Shown: positions 55,803 to 64,000 of the stretch, one piece after another | Layout of the letters: each line of letters opens with the position of its first letter | Numbering within the stretch: position 1 is the first letter of the stretch | Assembly: GCF_000744655.1 (NCBI RefSeq) | Contig: NZ_JQMJ01000004.1 | Coordinates: forward strand, 2,542,001-2,606,000 | Length of the DNA stretch: 64,000 nucleotides | DNA from: Streptacidiphilus rugosus AM-16 | GTDB lineage: Bacteria; Actinomycetota; Actinomycetes; Streptomycetales; Streptomycetaceae | Direction: 5' to 3' | Made by a program: the position numbers and the translations under genes | The notes under the pieces: generated by a model | The model's input: only the letters and a program-made list of their open reading frames with translations | The model's database searches: none | Told to the model about the DNA's origin: nothing

Positions 55803-57731
55803 CTACGTGCCGACCACGGTCAGCGGCAGCAGCTTCTTGCCGGTGGGGCCGATCTGGATATGGGTGTCGAGCTGAGGACAGACACCGCAGTCGAAGCACG
55901 GGGTCCAACGGCAGTCGTCGACCTCGACCTCCTCCAGGGCGTCCTGCCAGTCCTCCCAGAGCCAGTCCTTGTCCAGGCCCGAGTCCAGGTGGTCCCAGGG
56001 CAGGACCTCCTCGTACTGGCGCTCGCGGGTGGTGTACCAGGCGACGTCGACGCCGGTGCCCGCGAAGGCCGACTCGGCGCAGCGGATCCAGCGCTCGTAG
56101 GAGAAGTGCTCGCGCCAGCCGTCGAAGCGGCCGCCGTCCTCGTAGACCGCGCGGATGACCGCGCCGACGCGGCGGTCGCCGCGGGAGAGGAGGCCCTCGA
56201 TCAGGCCGGGCTTGCCGTCGTGGTAGCGGTAGCCGATGTTGCGGCCGTACTTGCGGTCGCCGCGGATGGCGTCGCGGAGCTTGAGCAGGCGGGCGTCTGT
56301 CTCCTCGACGCCCAGCTGCGGGGCCCACTGGAACGGTGTGTGCGGCTTGGGCACGAAGCCGCCGATGGAGACGGTGCAGCGGATGTCGTTGGTGCCGGTG
56401 ACCTCGCGGCCCTTGGCGATGACGTTCTTCGCCATCTCGGCGATCTGCATGACGTCTTCGTCGGTCTCGGTCGGCAGGCCGGCCATGAAGTAGAGCTTCA
56501 CCTGGCGCCAGCCGTTGCCGTACGCGGTGGCGACCGTGCGGATGAGGTCCTCCTCGGACACCATCTTGTTGATCACCTTGCGCAGCCGCTCGCTGCCGCC
56601 CTCGGGGGCGAAGGTCAGACCGGAGCGGCGGCCGTTGCGGCTGAGCTCGTTGGCCAGGTCGATGTTGAAGGCGTCCACGCGGGTCGACGGCAGCGAAAGG
56701 CCGACCTTGTCGTCCTCGTAGCGGTCGGCCAGGCCCTTGGCGACCTCGGCGATCTCGGTGTGGTCGGCCGAGGAGAGCGAGAGCAGGCCGACCTCCTCGA
56801 AGCCGGTGGCCTTCAGGCCCCGCTCGACCATCTCGCCGATGCCGGTGATGGAGCGCTCGCGGACCGGACGGGTGATCATGCCCGCCTGGCAGAAGCGGCA
56901 GCCACGGGTGCAGCCGCGGAAGATCTCCACGGACATCCGCTCGTGGACCGTCTCCGCGAGCGGCACCAGCGGCTGCTTCGGGTAGGGCCACTCGTCGAGG
57001 TCCATCACCGTGTGCTTGGAGACGCGCCACGGCACGCCGGAGGCGTTCGGCACCACGCGGGCGATGCGGCCGTCCGGCAGGTACTCGACGTCGTAGAACT
57101 TCGGGATGTAGAAGCCGCCGGTGCGGGCCAGGCGCAGCAGCACCTCGTCGCGGCCGCCGGGCTTCCCCTCGGCCTTCCAGGTGCGGATGATCTCCGTCAT
57201 GTCGAGGACGGCCTGCTCGCCGTCGCCGACGACGGCGGCGTCGAGGAAGTCCGCGATCGGCTCGGGGTTGAATGCGGCGTGGCCGCCCGCGAGCACGATC
57301 GGGTCCTCGTCGGTGCGGTCCGCGGCGAGCAGCGGGATGCCGGCCAGGTCGAGCGCGGTGAGCATGTTGGTGTAGCCGAGCTCGGTGGAGAAGCTCAGGC
57401 CGAAGACGTCGAAGGCCTTCACCGGACGGTGGGCGTCGACGGTGAACTGCGGCACCTGGTGCTCGCGCATGAGCGCTTCCAGGTCCGGCCAGACGCTGTA
57501 GGTGCGCTCGGCCAGGACGCCCTCGCGCTCGTTGAGGACCTCGTAGAGGATCATGACGCCCTGGTTGGGCAGCCCGACCTCGTAGGCGTCGGGGTACATG
57601 AGGGCCCAGCGGACATCGCAGGCGTCCCAGTCCTTGACGGTGGAGTTGAGCTCACCGCCGACGTACTGGATCGGCTTCTGGACGTGCGGGAGGAGGGCCT
57701 CCAGGCGCGGGAAGACCGACTCGACAGACAT
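55803..57731 (-). CDS. TIGR03960-type B12-binding-domain radical SAM protein
   Basis: A 642-residue radical SAM protein. The N-terminal region (about 40-200) has a cobalamin-domain-like fold pattern (YPDAYEVGLPNQGVMILYEVLN, FGLSFSTELGYTNML, VLAGGHAAFNPEP). The cluster motif CxxxCxxC is FRGCTRGCRFCQAG (about 272). TFAPEGGSERLRKVINK and QVKLYFMAGLPTETDEDV follow. The C-terminus carries CFDCGVCPQLDTH, a further Cys cluster. Its partner family TIGR03936 is encoded 2.6 kb downstream. The joint reaction is unknown; proximity to rne and ribosomal genes hints at RNA or ribosome modification. I used the ATG at 57731. Confidence 0.93.
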   Translation of the reverse strand: MSVESVFPRLEALLPHVQKPIQYVGGELNSTVKDWDACDVRWALMYPDAYEVGLPNQGVMILYEVLNEREGVLAERTYSVWPDLEALMREHQVPQFTVDAHRPVKAFDVFGLSFSTELGYTNMLTALDLAGIPLLAADRTDEDPIVLAGGHAAFNPEPIADFLDAAVVGDGEQAVLDMTEIIRTWKAEGKPGGRDEVLLRLARTGGFYIPKFYDVEYLPDGRIARVVPNASGVPWRVSKHTVMDLDEWPYPKQPLVPLAETVHERMSVEIFRGCTRGCRFCQAGMITRPVRERSITGIGEMVERGLKATGFEEVGLLSLSSADHTEIAEVAKGLADRYEDDKVGLSLPSTRVDAFNIDLANELSRNGRRSGLTFAPEGGSERLRKVINKMVSEEDLIRTVATAYGNGWRQVKLYFMAGLPTETDEDVMQIAEMAKNVIAKGREVTGTNDIRCTVSIGGFVPKPHTPFQWAPQLGVEETDARLLKLRDAIRGDRKYGRNIGYRYHDGKPGLIEGLLSRGDRRVGAVIRAVYEDGGRFDGWREHFSYERWIRCAESAFAGTGVDVAWYTTRERQYEEVLPWDHLDSGLDKDWLWEDWQDALEEVEVDDCRWTPCFDCGVCPQLDTHIQIGPTGKKLLPLTVVGT

Positions 57732-57855
57732 AGAGGCAGGGACTTTCGTGTGGACGCGGGGCTGACCCTCAAGGTTACCGCAGGGGCTAAGGTTGCTGGT
57801 TTGACCGATTTGCCGGCCCGCGCAGGGTCCGGACCGCTCGACGCAAGGACCTCTC

Positions 57856-58851
57856 GTGCCCATCCCCAAGGCGGAACTGCACCTGCACATCGAGGGGACG
57901 CTCGAGCCCGAGCTCGCCTTTGTCCTGGCCCACCGCAACGGCGTCGACCTCCCCTACGCCGACCCCGACCAGCTGCGGGCCGCGTACGCCTTCTCCGACC
58001 TGCAGTCCTTCCTGGACCTCTACTACCAGCTGATGGACGTGCTGCGGACGGAGCAGGACTTCACCGAGCTCGCCGACGCGTATCTGGCGCGGGCGGCGCG
58101 GGACGGGGTCCGGCATGCGGAGATCTTCTTCGATCCGCAGGCGCACACCTCGCGCGGGGTGGAGCTGGACGCGGTGGTGCGGGGGCTGGACCGGGCGCTG
58201 TCCAGCTCTCTGGAGCGGCACGGGGTCAGCACGAAGCTGATCATGTGCTTCCTGCGGGACCTTCCGGAGGCCTCCGCGCTGGCGACGTTCGACGCGTGCC
58301 GCCCGTACTTCGGCGATGTGATCGCGGGGATCGGCCTGGACTCGGCGGAGGTGGGCCACCGTCCGGCGAAGTTCGCGACGGTCTACCGCCGCGCGAAGGA
58401 GGCCGGCCTGCGGCGGGTCGCCCATGCGGGCGAGGAGGGCGGTCCCGACTACGTGCGCGAGGCGCTGGACCTGCTGGAGGTCGAACGGATCGACCACGGG
58501 ATCCGCGCCCTGGAGGACGCGGACCTGGTGAAGCGCCTCGTGGCGGAGCGGATCCCGCTGACGGTCTGCCCCTTCTCGAACGTCCGGCTGCGCTGCGTCG
58601 ACACGCTGGCGGACCACCCGCTGGCGGCGATGCTGGAGGCGGGCCTGGTGGCGACGGTGAACTCGGACGACCCCGCGTACTTCGGCGGGTACGTGGAGGA
58701 GAACTTCGTCGGGGTGCGCCGTGCTCTGGGTCTGACGGACGATCAACTGCGGCTGCTGGCACGCAACTCGTTCGAGGCGTCGTTCCTGGAGGACGACGAG
58801 GAGCGGCGGGCGGCGCTGATCGCCGAGGTCGACGCCCACCGCTTCGCGTAG
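57856..58851 (+). CDS. Adenine deaminase of the adenosine-deaminase superfamily
   Basis: A 331-residue zinc hydrolase. Metal and catalytic residues are visible: HLHIEGTLEPEL (HxH), RVAHAGEEG (His/Glu), ERIDHGIRA (His) and VNSDDPAYFGGYVEENF (two Asp). The EGTLEPEL N-terminus, LDLYYQLMDVLRTEQDF and DPQAHTSRGV match adenine deaminases (Aah1/PA0148 type) better than adenosine deaminases. The product hypoxanthine would feed purine salvage. The GTG at 57856 has AAGGA six bases upstream. It is divergent from the radical SAM gene and 12 bases before the convergent HAD gene. Confidence 0.85.
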   Translation: MPIPKAELHLHIEGTLEPELAFVLAHRNGVDLPYADPDQLRAAYAFSDLQSFLDLYYQLMDVLRTEQDFTELADAYLARAARDGVRHAEIFFDPQAHTSRGVELDAVVRGLDRALSSSLERHGVSTKLIMCFLRDLPEASALATFDACRPYFGDVIAGIGLDSAEVGHRPAKFATVYRRAKEAGLRRVAHAGEEGGPDYVREALDLLEVERIDHGIRALEDADLVKRLVAERIPLTVCPFSNVRLRCVDTLADHPLAAMLEAGLVATVNSDDPAYFGGYVEENFVGVRRALGLTDDQLRLLARNSFEASFLEDDEERRAALIAEVDAHRFA

Positions 58852-58863
58852 CACCCGAGGCCG

Positions 58864-59562
58864 TCAGTCCAGCAGGTCCAGCAGCGGTGTGAGCCCGGCC
58901 GGTCGCTCGTCGACCGGCCGGTGGTCGACGGGATGGAAGGCGCAGCCGAGCGCCGTCGCGCCGGCGTCGGCGGTGAGGTCGTCGCCGACCATGAGGACGT
59001 CGGAGGGGTGGTGGCCCAGTTCGCGGCAGGCCGTCTCGAAGATGGCGGCGTCCGGCTTCTGCACGCCCTGCTCGAAGGAGAGGACGTAGGCGTCGACGAG
59101 TTCGTCGACGCCGTGGTGGCGGAAGACCGGGCGCAGGTCCCAGCCGATGTTGCTGACGACGGCCACCGGCAGGCCGCGGCGGCGGAGTTCGGCGAGGGTG
59201 GCGGCGGTGTCCGGGTAGGGGCGCCAGGCGGCGGGGGCCAGATGGCGTTCGTAGAGGGCGTCGACGAGGCGCGGGTCGGGGAGCTCCGCGGCCCGGGTGA
59301 GGCCGGTGTAGGCGGCGCGGTGGCGGACCATGTCGAGGTCGCGCTCCCGCCAGAGCCCGGCGAGCTCCTGCGGGACGACGCCGTAGGGGCTGCCGGGCAG
59401 CGCGCCGAGTGCGGACAGCCGGTCCACGCACGCGGCGGCCTCCGCCTCGGGCACGTCGAGGCCCAGCGCGTCGACGGTGGCCTGCCACCATTCCCCGACC
59501 GGTTCGATCCGGAAGAGGGTGCCGGAGAAGTCGAACATCACCGCTTTGATCATGTCCGGCAC
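58864..59562 (-). CDS. HAD-superfamily hydrolase (subfamily IA)
   Basis: A 232-residue phosphatase-like protein. Motif I is MFDFSGTLF, with the nucleophile Asp but Ser in place of the general acid Asp. Motif II is VVSNIGWD (Ser/Asn), motif III Lys is in QGVQKPDAAIF, and motif IV is MVGDDLTADAGA. A helical cap (about 18-85) fits subfamily IA. The Ser in motif I is also seen in some phosphonatases and dehalogenase-like enzymes, so a simple phosphatase is not assured. It is followed by rodA on the same strand (30 bases). Confidence 0.88.
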   Translation of the reverse strand: MPDMIKAVMFDFSGTLFRIEPVGEWWQATVDALGLDVPEAEAAACVDRLSALGALPGSPYGVVPQELAGLWRERDLDMVRHRAAYTGLTRAAELPDPRLVDALYERHLAPAAWRPYPDTAATLAELRRRGLPVAVVSNIGWDLRPVFRHHGVDELVDAYVLSFEQGVQKPDAAIFETACRELGHHPSDVLMVGDDLTADAGATALGCAFHPVDHRPVDERPAGLTPLLDLLD

Positions 59563-59592
59563 CCTATCCGGGAGGCGAGGGACGCCGTCGCG

Positions 59593-60795
59593 TCAGCCTG
59601 CCATGGAGCGTTGCATCTTCACCGACTGCAACAGCCCGATGCCGATCCAGATCGCGAACATCGACGATCCTCCGTAGCTGACGAAGGGCAGCGGGATGCC
59701 GGCCACCGGCATGATGCCGAGCGTCATGCCGATGTTCTCGAAGCCCTGGAAGGCGAACCAGGTCACCACGCCGGCCGCCAGCACGGTGCTGTAGAGGTCG
59801 GAGGCCTCGCGGGCGATGCGGCAGGCGCGCCAGAGGATGATGCCGAGCAGGCCGATGATGACCATGCCGCCGATGAAGCCGAGCTCCTCGCCGGCCACGG
59901 TGAAGACGAAGTCGGTCTGCTGCTCGGGGACGAACTGGCCGGTGGTCTGGGTGCCGTGGAAGAGGCCCTTGCCCGACAGGCCGCCCGAGCCGATGGCGAT
60001 GCGGGCCTGGGCCGTGTTGTAGCCGACGCCGGCCGGGTCGAGCGCCGGGTTGGCGAAGGCCGCGAAGCGGGCGATCTGGTACTGCTTGAGCAGGTGCAGC
60101 TGGACGACCGCGGCCGCGCCGATCACGCCGACCAGGGTGAGTCCGCCGATCCAGCGGCCGGGGGCGCCGGAGGCGAGCAGCACGCCGAGGATGATCACGA
60201 CCATGACCATGGTGGAGCCCAGGTCGGGCATCATCAGGACGATCCCTATAGGGACGCCGGCCAGCATCAGGGCCTGGAGGATCGAGCGGCCGTTGGGCTG
60301 CTGCATCTCGCCCGCGTCGACCCGTGCGGACAGTATCGTCGCGCAGATCAGGATGATGGAGATCTTGCAGAACTCCGACGGCTGCATGGAGAAGCCGCCG
60401 CCGAGCACGATCCACGAGTGCGCGCCGTTGACGGTCGATCCGAGCGGGCTCAGCACGGCGAGGACGCCGAGGATCGACAGGCCGTAGATGAACGGCACGG
60501 CCGTGCGCAGCCGGTGGTGGCCGAGCAGCACCACGCCGGTGCACAGGCCGATGCCGATGGCGAGGTTGACCAGGTGGCGGACCAGGAAGTACTGCGGGTC
60601 GCCGTGGTTGATCTCGACGCGGGAGCGGGTCGCGGACCAGACCAGCAGCGAGCCGATCCCGGAGAGCGCGAGGGCGGCCAGCACCAGCGGCCAGTCCATC
60701 CGCCGCAGCGGCGAGTCCCGCTCCAGCAGCCGCCCCATCCCGCCCTTGCGCGGGGTGTACCGAGGCGTCGAATAGCTCGTGCTCAGGCCGCTCAT
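59593..60795 (-). CDS. rodA: RodA/FtsW-type SEDS glycosyltransferase
   Basis: A 400-residue polytopic protein with about ten helices, polymerising lipid II into glycan. Motifs include MDWPLVLAALALSGIGSLLVWSATR, MQPSEFCKISIIL, and MMPDLGSTMVMVVIILGVLLASG (the SEDS catalytic Asp region). The C-terminus has FAFQGFENIGMTLGIMPVAGIPLPFVSYGGSSM, the hallmark. Its pairing with the class B PBP gene upstream indicates the wall-elongation/sporulation partner. I placed the start at the ATG at 60795 (MSGLSTSYS); longer frames are low-complexity. In Streptomyces the locus equivalent is needed for spore-wall synthesis. Confidence 0.95.
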   Translation of the reverse strand: MSGLSTSYSTPRYTPRKGGMGRLLERDSPLRRMDWPLVLAALALSGIGSLLVWSATRSRVEINHGDPQYFLVRHLVNLAIGIGLCTGVVLLGHHRLRTAVPFIYGLSILGVLAVLSPLGSTVNGAHSWIVLGGGFSMQPSEFCKISIILICATILSARVDAGEMQQPNGRSILQALMLAGVPIGIVLMMPDLGSTMVMVVIILGVLLASGAPGRWIGGLTLVGVIGAAAVVQLHLLKQYQIARFAAFANPALDPAGVGYNTAQARIAIGSGGLSGKGLFHGTQTTGQFVPEQQTDFVFTVAGEELGFIGGMVIIGLLGIILWRACRIAREASDLYSTVLAAGVVTWFAFQGFENIGMTLGIMPVAGIPLPFVSYGGSSMFAIWIGIGLLQSVKMQRSMAG

Positions 60796-60868
60796 GCGCC
60801 CACCTCGCTTCGCTCGGCAGCCGCTTCGCGGAACGCGCACCTCTTCATGGCGACCTCGCTTCGCCCGC

Positions 60869-63064
60869 TCACGCGTCACCCCTCCGCTCCGGCGCCAGCG
60901 CCGCGATGTCGAGGGCGGCGAGCAACGGGGTGCCCGAGTCGGCGGGGTACGTCTGCGGGGCGGTCCAGGAGACCGGCTGGGTCACCGTGCCGTCCGGGTG
61001 GAAGCTGGGCAGCGAGGTCTGGGCCGCCGGGCGGATCGCCTTGCTCGGGTCGATCTTGCCGTCGGCCTGGATGCCGTAGAGCGCGTTGTAGATGTTGCGG
61101 ACGGCCGGGCCGGAACCGCCGGAGCCGGTGCCACCCTGGGAGATCGTCATGACGATCGCGTAGTCCTTGGTGTACGTGTCGAACCAGGAGGTCGTCTGCT
61201 TGCCGACGACCTCGGCCGTACCGGTCTTGGCGTGCAGCTGCACCTTGTCCTGGGGCCAGCCCTGGAACTTCCAGGCGGCGGTACCGCTGGTGATGACGTT
61301 CGCGGTGGCCTGGTCGATGTAGTTGATCATGTGCGGCGTCGTGGGCAGGTGGCCCTGGACGACCGGCTTGATCTGCTGCACGGTCCGGCCGCCGGGGCTG
61401 ACCACGGCCTTGGCGAGCTGCGGCTGGTAGAGCGTGCCGCCGTTGGCCAGCGCCGAGTAGATGCGGGCCATCTGGATCGGGGTCACCAGGGTGTCACCCT
61501 GGCCGATCGCGTAGTTGACCTCGTCACCGGCGCGCAGCGTCGCGAAGTCGACGCAGTCCTCGCTGGCGATGGCGCGCAGGTACGGGTCGGTCTCCGTCTT
61601 GGCCTGCCGGCACCAGGTGTCCTTCATCTCGTTGTAGTAGTCCTGGTGCCACTGGCGGTCGGGGACCCGGCCCTTGACCTCTCCGGGCAGGTCGATACCG
61701 GTGTCGGCGCCGAGGCCGAACTGGTGCGCGGTCTTGTACAGCCAGTCCTGCGGGTGCTTCGGCTTGGTGCCGCCGTCGCTGAGCCACTGCTGGTAGGCGA
61801 TGTTGTAGAAGACCGTGTCGCAGGAGACCTCCAGCGCCTTGGAGAGGTTGATCGCGCCGAAGTTCTCGCCCTCGAAGTTCTTGAAGACCCGGCCGCCGAT
61901 GGTCATCGACGAGGTGCAGGGGAAGGTCGAGTCGTAGGTGTAGCCGGCGTTGAGCGCGGCCGTCGTGCTGACGACCTTGAAGGTCGAACCCGGCGCGCTC
62001 TGTCCCTGGATCGCCCGGTTCAGCATCGGGTAGTCGGAGTTCTGGCTGTTCAGCGCCGCGTAGTCCTTGGCGGAGATGCCGCCGCTCCAGATGTTCGGGT
62101 TGTACGTCGGCGCGCTGGCCATCGCGATGATCCGGCCGGTGTGCACGTCCATGACCACGACCGCGCCGGAGTCGGCCTTGAAGTTCTCGTGGGTGACCGT
62201 GTCGTAGGTCTTCCGCAGGGTCACCATGGCGTCGTTGAGCTGCTGCTCGGCCAGGGCCTGGATCCGCGCGTCGATGCTGGTGACCACGTCCGAGCCGGGC
62301 ACCGAGGCGTTGCCGCCCGCGGTGCCGATGACCCGGCCGAGGTTGTCGACCTCCAGGTTGGTGGTGCCGTTGACGCCGCGCAGCGCCTTGTCGTACTGGT
62401 ACTCCAGGCCCGCCCGGCCGACCTGGTCGGAGGGGGCCAGCGAGGACTTGCCGTTGGCGTCGGTCGCCGCGGTGATCTCGTCCTGGGTGACCGGGGAGAG
62501 ATAACCCAGTATCTGCGCCGCGTTGGCTCCCGACGGCGCCGGGTAGAGCCGGACCGCGCTGGGGCTGGCGGTGACGCCGGGGAAGTCCTCCTGGCGCTCC
62601 ATGATCTGCATGGCCTGCTGGGTGTTGGCCGTCTGGGTGACCGGGATCGGCTGGTAGGGCGAGCCGTTCCAGCAGGGGCGCGGGGTCTTCGCGTCGCAGA
62701 GCCTGACCTTGTCGTGCATGTCCTCGTAGGTCATGCCGAGGACCTGGCCGAGCCTGGTCAGCACCGCCTTGCCGCCGTCCTTCTGCTGCAGCAGAGCGGT
62801 GCGCGAGACCGAGACGACGAGCTTGGTGGTGTTGTCGGCCAGCGGCACGCCGTTGGAGTCGAGGATCTCGCCGCGCACGGCCGGCACCACGACGGTGCGG
62901 ATGTGGTTCGACGAGGCCTGCTGCGCGTAGGACGCGCCCGAGCGGATCTGCAGGTACCAGAGTCTGCCGCCCAGCGTGCCGAGCAGTGAGAGCACCAGCA
63001 CCTGGAGGACCAGCAGCCGACCGGTGATCCGCCGGGTCCGGCCCGTCTCCGGGATGTTGCCCAC
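60869..63064 (-). CDS. mrdA: Class B penicillin-binding protein 2
   Basis: A 731-residue membrane-anchored transpeptidase. There is one N-terminal helix (about 17-37; LLVLQVLVLSLLGTLGGRLWYL), a dimerisation/pedestal domain (about 60-300), and the transpeptidase domain. SxxK is in SAPGSTFKV (about 355), SxN is replaced by SCD in EVSCDTVFY, and KTG is in HAKTGTAEV (about 613). SCD instead of SxN is usual in some PBP2 proteins. The GTG at 63064 has GAGGAGGGGC upstream. It partners RodA 73 bases downstream. Confidence 0.95.
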   Translation of the reverse strand: MGNIPETGRTRRITGRLLVLQVLVLSLLGTLGGRLWYLQIRSGASYAQQASSNHIRTVVVPAVRGEILDSNGVPLADNTTKLVVSVSRTALLQQKDGGKAVLTRLGQVLGMTYEDMHDKVRLCDAKTPRPCWNGSPYQPIPVTQTANTQQAMQIMERQEDFPGVTASPSAVRLYPAPSGANAAQILGYLSPVTQDEITAATDANGKSSLAPSDQVGRAGLEYQYDKALRGVNGTTNLEVDNLGRVIGTAGGNASVPGSDVVTSIDARIQALAEQQLNDAMVTLRKTYDTVTHENFKADSGAVVVMDVHTGRIIAMASAPTYNPNIWSGGISAKDYAALNSQNSDYPMLNRAIQGQSAPGSTFKVVSTTAALNAGYTYDSTFPCTSSMTIGGRVFKNFEGENFGAINLSKALEVSCDTVFYNIAYQQWLSDGGTKPKHPQDWLYKTAHQFGLGADTGIDLPGEVKGRVPDRQWHQDYYNEMKDTWCRQAKTETDPYLRAIASEDCVDFATLRAGDEVNYAIGQGDTLVTPIQMARIYSALANGGTLYQPQLAKAVVSPGGRTVQQIKPVVQGHLPTTPHMINYIDQATANVITSGTAAWKFQGWPQDKVQLHAKTGTAEVVGKQTTSWFDTYTKDYAIVMTISQGGTGSGGSGPAVRNIYNALYGIQADGKIDPSKAIRPAAQTSLPSFHPDGTVTQPVSWTAPQTYPADSGTPLLAALDIAALAPERRGDA

Positions 63065-63130
63065 GGGGTGCCCCTCCTCGTGCTCTCGCTTCGCTACTGC
63101 GTCAGTGCTGTGGTGTCCGCGTTCCGCGCG

Positions 63131-63856
63131 TCAGCGCTTGGCGGCCTTGCTGAGCCTGGCCGTCATGCCCAGCCTGCTTCCGGTCTTGCCGCCGCTCTTG
63201 CCCGCGGCGCTCCCGCCGAAGCCGGGGACGGTGCCGAGACCGGCCGCGCCGCCGGTGCGGGTGCCGCGGTCGCCGAAGAAGGCGCCGCGACGGTTGAGAC
63301 CGGTGCGGCGCGGCTTGCTCGGCGTGCTGCCCTGTCCGGCGCCGCCCGCGGGGTCGGTGACGGTACGTCTGGCCAGGGCCATCACCACCGGGACCACGAA
63401 GGGCGCGAGCAGCACGTCGTAGACGACGGAGGAGATGAGCAGCCCGGTCAGGCCGACGTGCCGGGCGGCGGTGTCGCCGACCAGGGCGCCGACGCCCGCG
63501 TAGAGCGTCGTCGCGCCGAGGGCGGCGCCCGCCACCACCATCAGCGGCGTGGTCACCGAGCGCAGGTGGCCGTTCTCCGGGCGCAGCAGGCCCGCCACGT
63601 AGCCGACCAGGCAGAGCACCAGCGCGTAGCGGCCCACCGCGTGGTCGGACGGCGGCGCGAGGTCGGCGAAGAGACCGGCGAAGAAGCCGATCAGGCAGCC
63701 GGTCACGTGCCCGTAGACCAGGGCGAGGCCGATCACGACGAGCAGCAGCAGGTCGGGGACGGCGCCGGGCAGGCCGAGCCGGGCCAGGATGCTGACCTGG
63801 ACGACCATCGCGAAGACGACGAGCGCCGCGGAGAGCAGGACGCGATTGATCCACAT
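63131..63856 (-). CDS. mreD: Rod-shape-determining protein MreD
   Basis: A 241-residue membrane protein with about five helices in residues 1-165, including LLSAALVVFAMVVQVSILARLGLPGAVPDLLLLVVIGLAL, typical of MreD. A basic, Gly/Ala-rich cytoplasmic tail of about 65 residues is an actinobacterial feature. It belongs to the membrane elongation complex with MreC, PBP2 and RodA. Only four bases separate the mreC stop from its ATG, so translation is coupled. The next gene downstream is mrdA. Confidence 0.93.
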   Translation of the reverse strand: MWINRVLLSAALVVFAMVVQVSILARLGLPGAVPDLLLLVVIGLALVYGHVTGCLIGFFAGLFADLAPPSDHAVGRYALVLCLVGYVAGLLRPENGHLRSVTTPLMVVAGAALGATTLYAGVGALVGDTAARHVGLTGLLISSVVYDVLLAPFVVPVVMALARRTVTDPAGGAGQGSTPSKPRRTGLNRRGAFFGDRGTRTGGAAGLGTVPGFGGSAAGKSGGKTGSRLGMTARLSKAAKR

Positions 63857-63860
63857 GGCG

Positions 63861-64000
63861 TCAGCCCTTCTTCTTCACATGGGCGGACGGAGTCGCCGGC
63901 GGGGTGGACGGCGACGGGTTGTTCGTGGGGGTCGGCGCCGGCTTCGGCGGCAGCACCGCGTAGCGCGGGTCGGTGGCCGGCGGCTGGACGACGACGCCGA
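63861..64000 (-). CDS. mreC: MreC, C-terminal end (partial, runs off the window)
   Basis: The last 45 codons and stop are visible. VGVVVQPPATDPRYAVLPPKP is the usual C-terminal end of the MreC periplasmic domain in streptomycetes; a Pro/Thr/Ser tail and AHVKKKG follow. Position before mreD in the mreB-C-D order confirms the call. MreC scaffolds the elongasome outside the membrane. Confidence 0.85.
   Translation of the reverse strand, partial: GVVVQPPATDPRYAVLPPKPAPTPTNNPSPSTPPATPSAHVKKKG

Overview
The window is very GC-rich actinobacterial chromosome. Gene content and order match the conserved central chromosome of Streptomycetaceae (Streptomyces, Kitasatospora, Streptacidiphilus): hemW ... 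lepA-rpsT-holA-comEC-comEA-degV-leuS ... rsfS-nadD ... proA-proB-obg-rpmA-rplU-rne ... rodA-PBP2-mreD-mreC. That block runs mostly on the minus strand and is spliced with lineage-specific genes. Nothing marks it as a plasmid or prophage: I saw no integrase, transposase, phage structural gene or CRISPR array. The genus cannot be fixed from the sequence alone.

Layout. 1-7.6 kb: a truncated unknown protein and its sigma factor, a PadR regulator divergent from an HSL-type esterase, hemW, a DUF222/HNH protein that reads into hemW, and a long-chain acyl-CoA ligase. 7.6-13.7 kb: a heterodimeric ABC exporter behind a repeat-containing leader, an AraC regulator and small accessory genes. 13.7-28.1 kb: a receptor Ser/Thr kinase with a peptidoglycan-binding ectodomain, lepA, rpsT, holA, comEC/comEA, a DegV protein, and leuS with a Leu-codon leader peptide and terminator. 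28.2-35 kb: a secreted sedolisin protease, a haem-b/NuoF-ferredoxin redox pair, three identical tRNA-Ala(GGC) genes and an XRE regulator. 35-48.3 kb: histidine phosphatase-rsfS-LCP-like-nadD operon, two micro-membrane proteins, an M48 protease, a pair of related membrane proteins, proline biosynthesis (proA, proB), obg, rpmA, rplU. 48.5-57.7 kb: rne, then the two halves of a radical-SAM system (TIGR03936 and TIGR03960) separated by a CGNR regulator, a VOC protein, a secreted SGNH esterase and an atypical tRNA-Trp(CCA). 57.8-64 kb: adenine deaminase, a HAD phosphatase and the elongasome operon rodA-PBP2-mreD-mreC, cut by the window end.

The most informative signals beyond routine annotation are: the leuS attenuator; two genes whose only available start appears to be CTG (histidine phosphatase after rsfS, and TIGR03936); palindromic sites before the acyl-CoA ligase, one fitting a Crp-type pattern; several in-frame 15-bp tandem repeats; the asymmetric ABC exporter; the redox pair with an altered cluster motif; and the atypical tRNA-Trp. 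Where an upstream start was replaced, I used Shine-Dalgarno spacing or stop/start overlap. All functional calls come from motif recognition by eye, with no database search.
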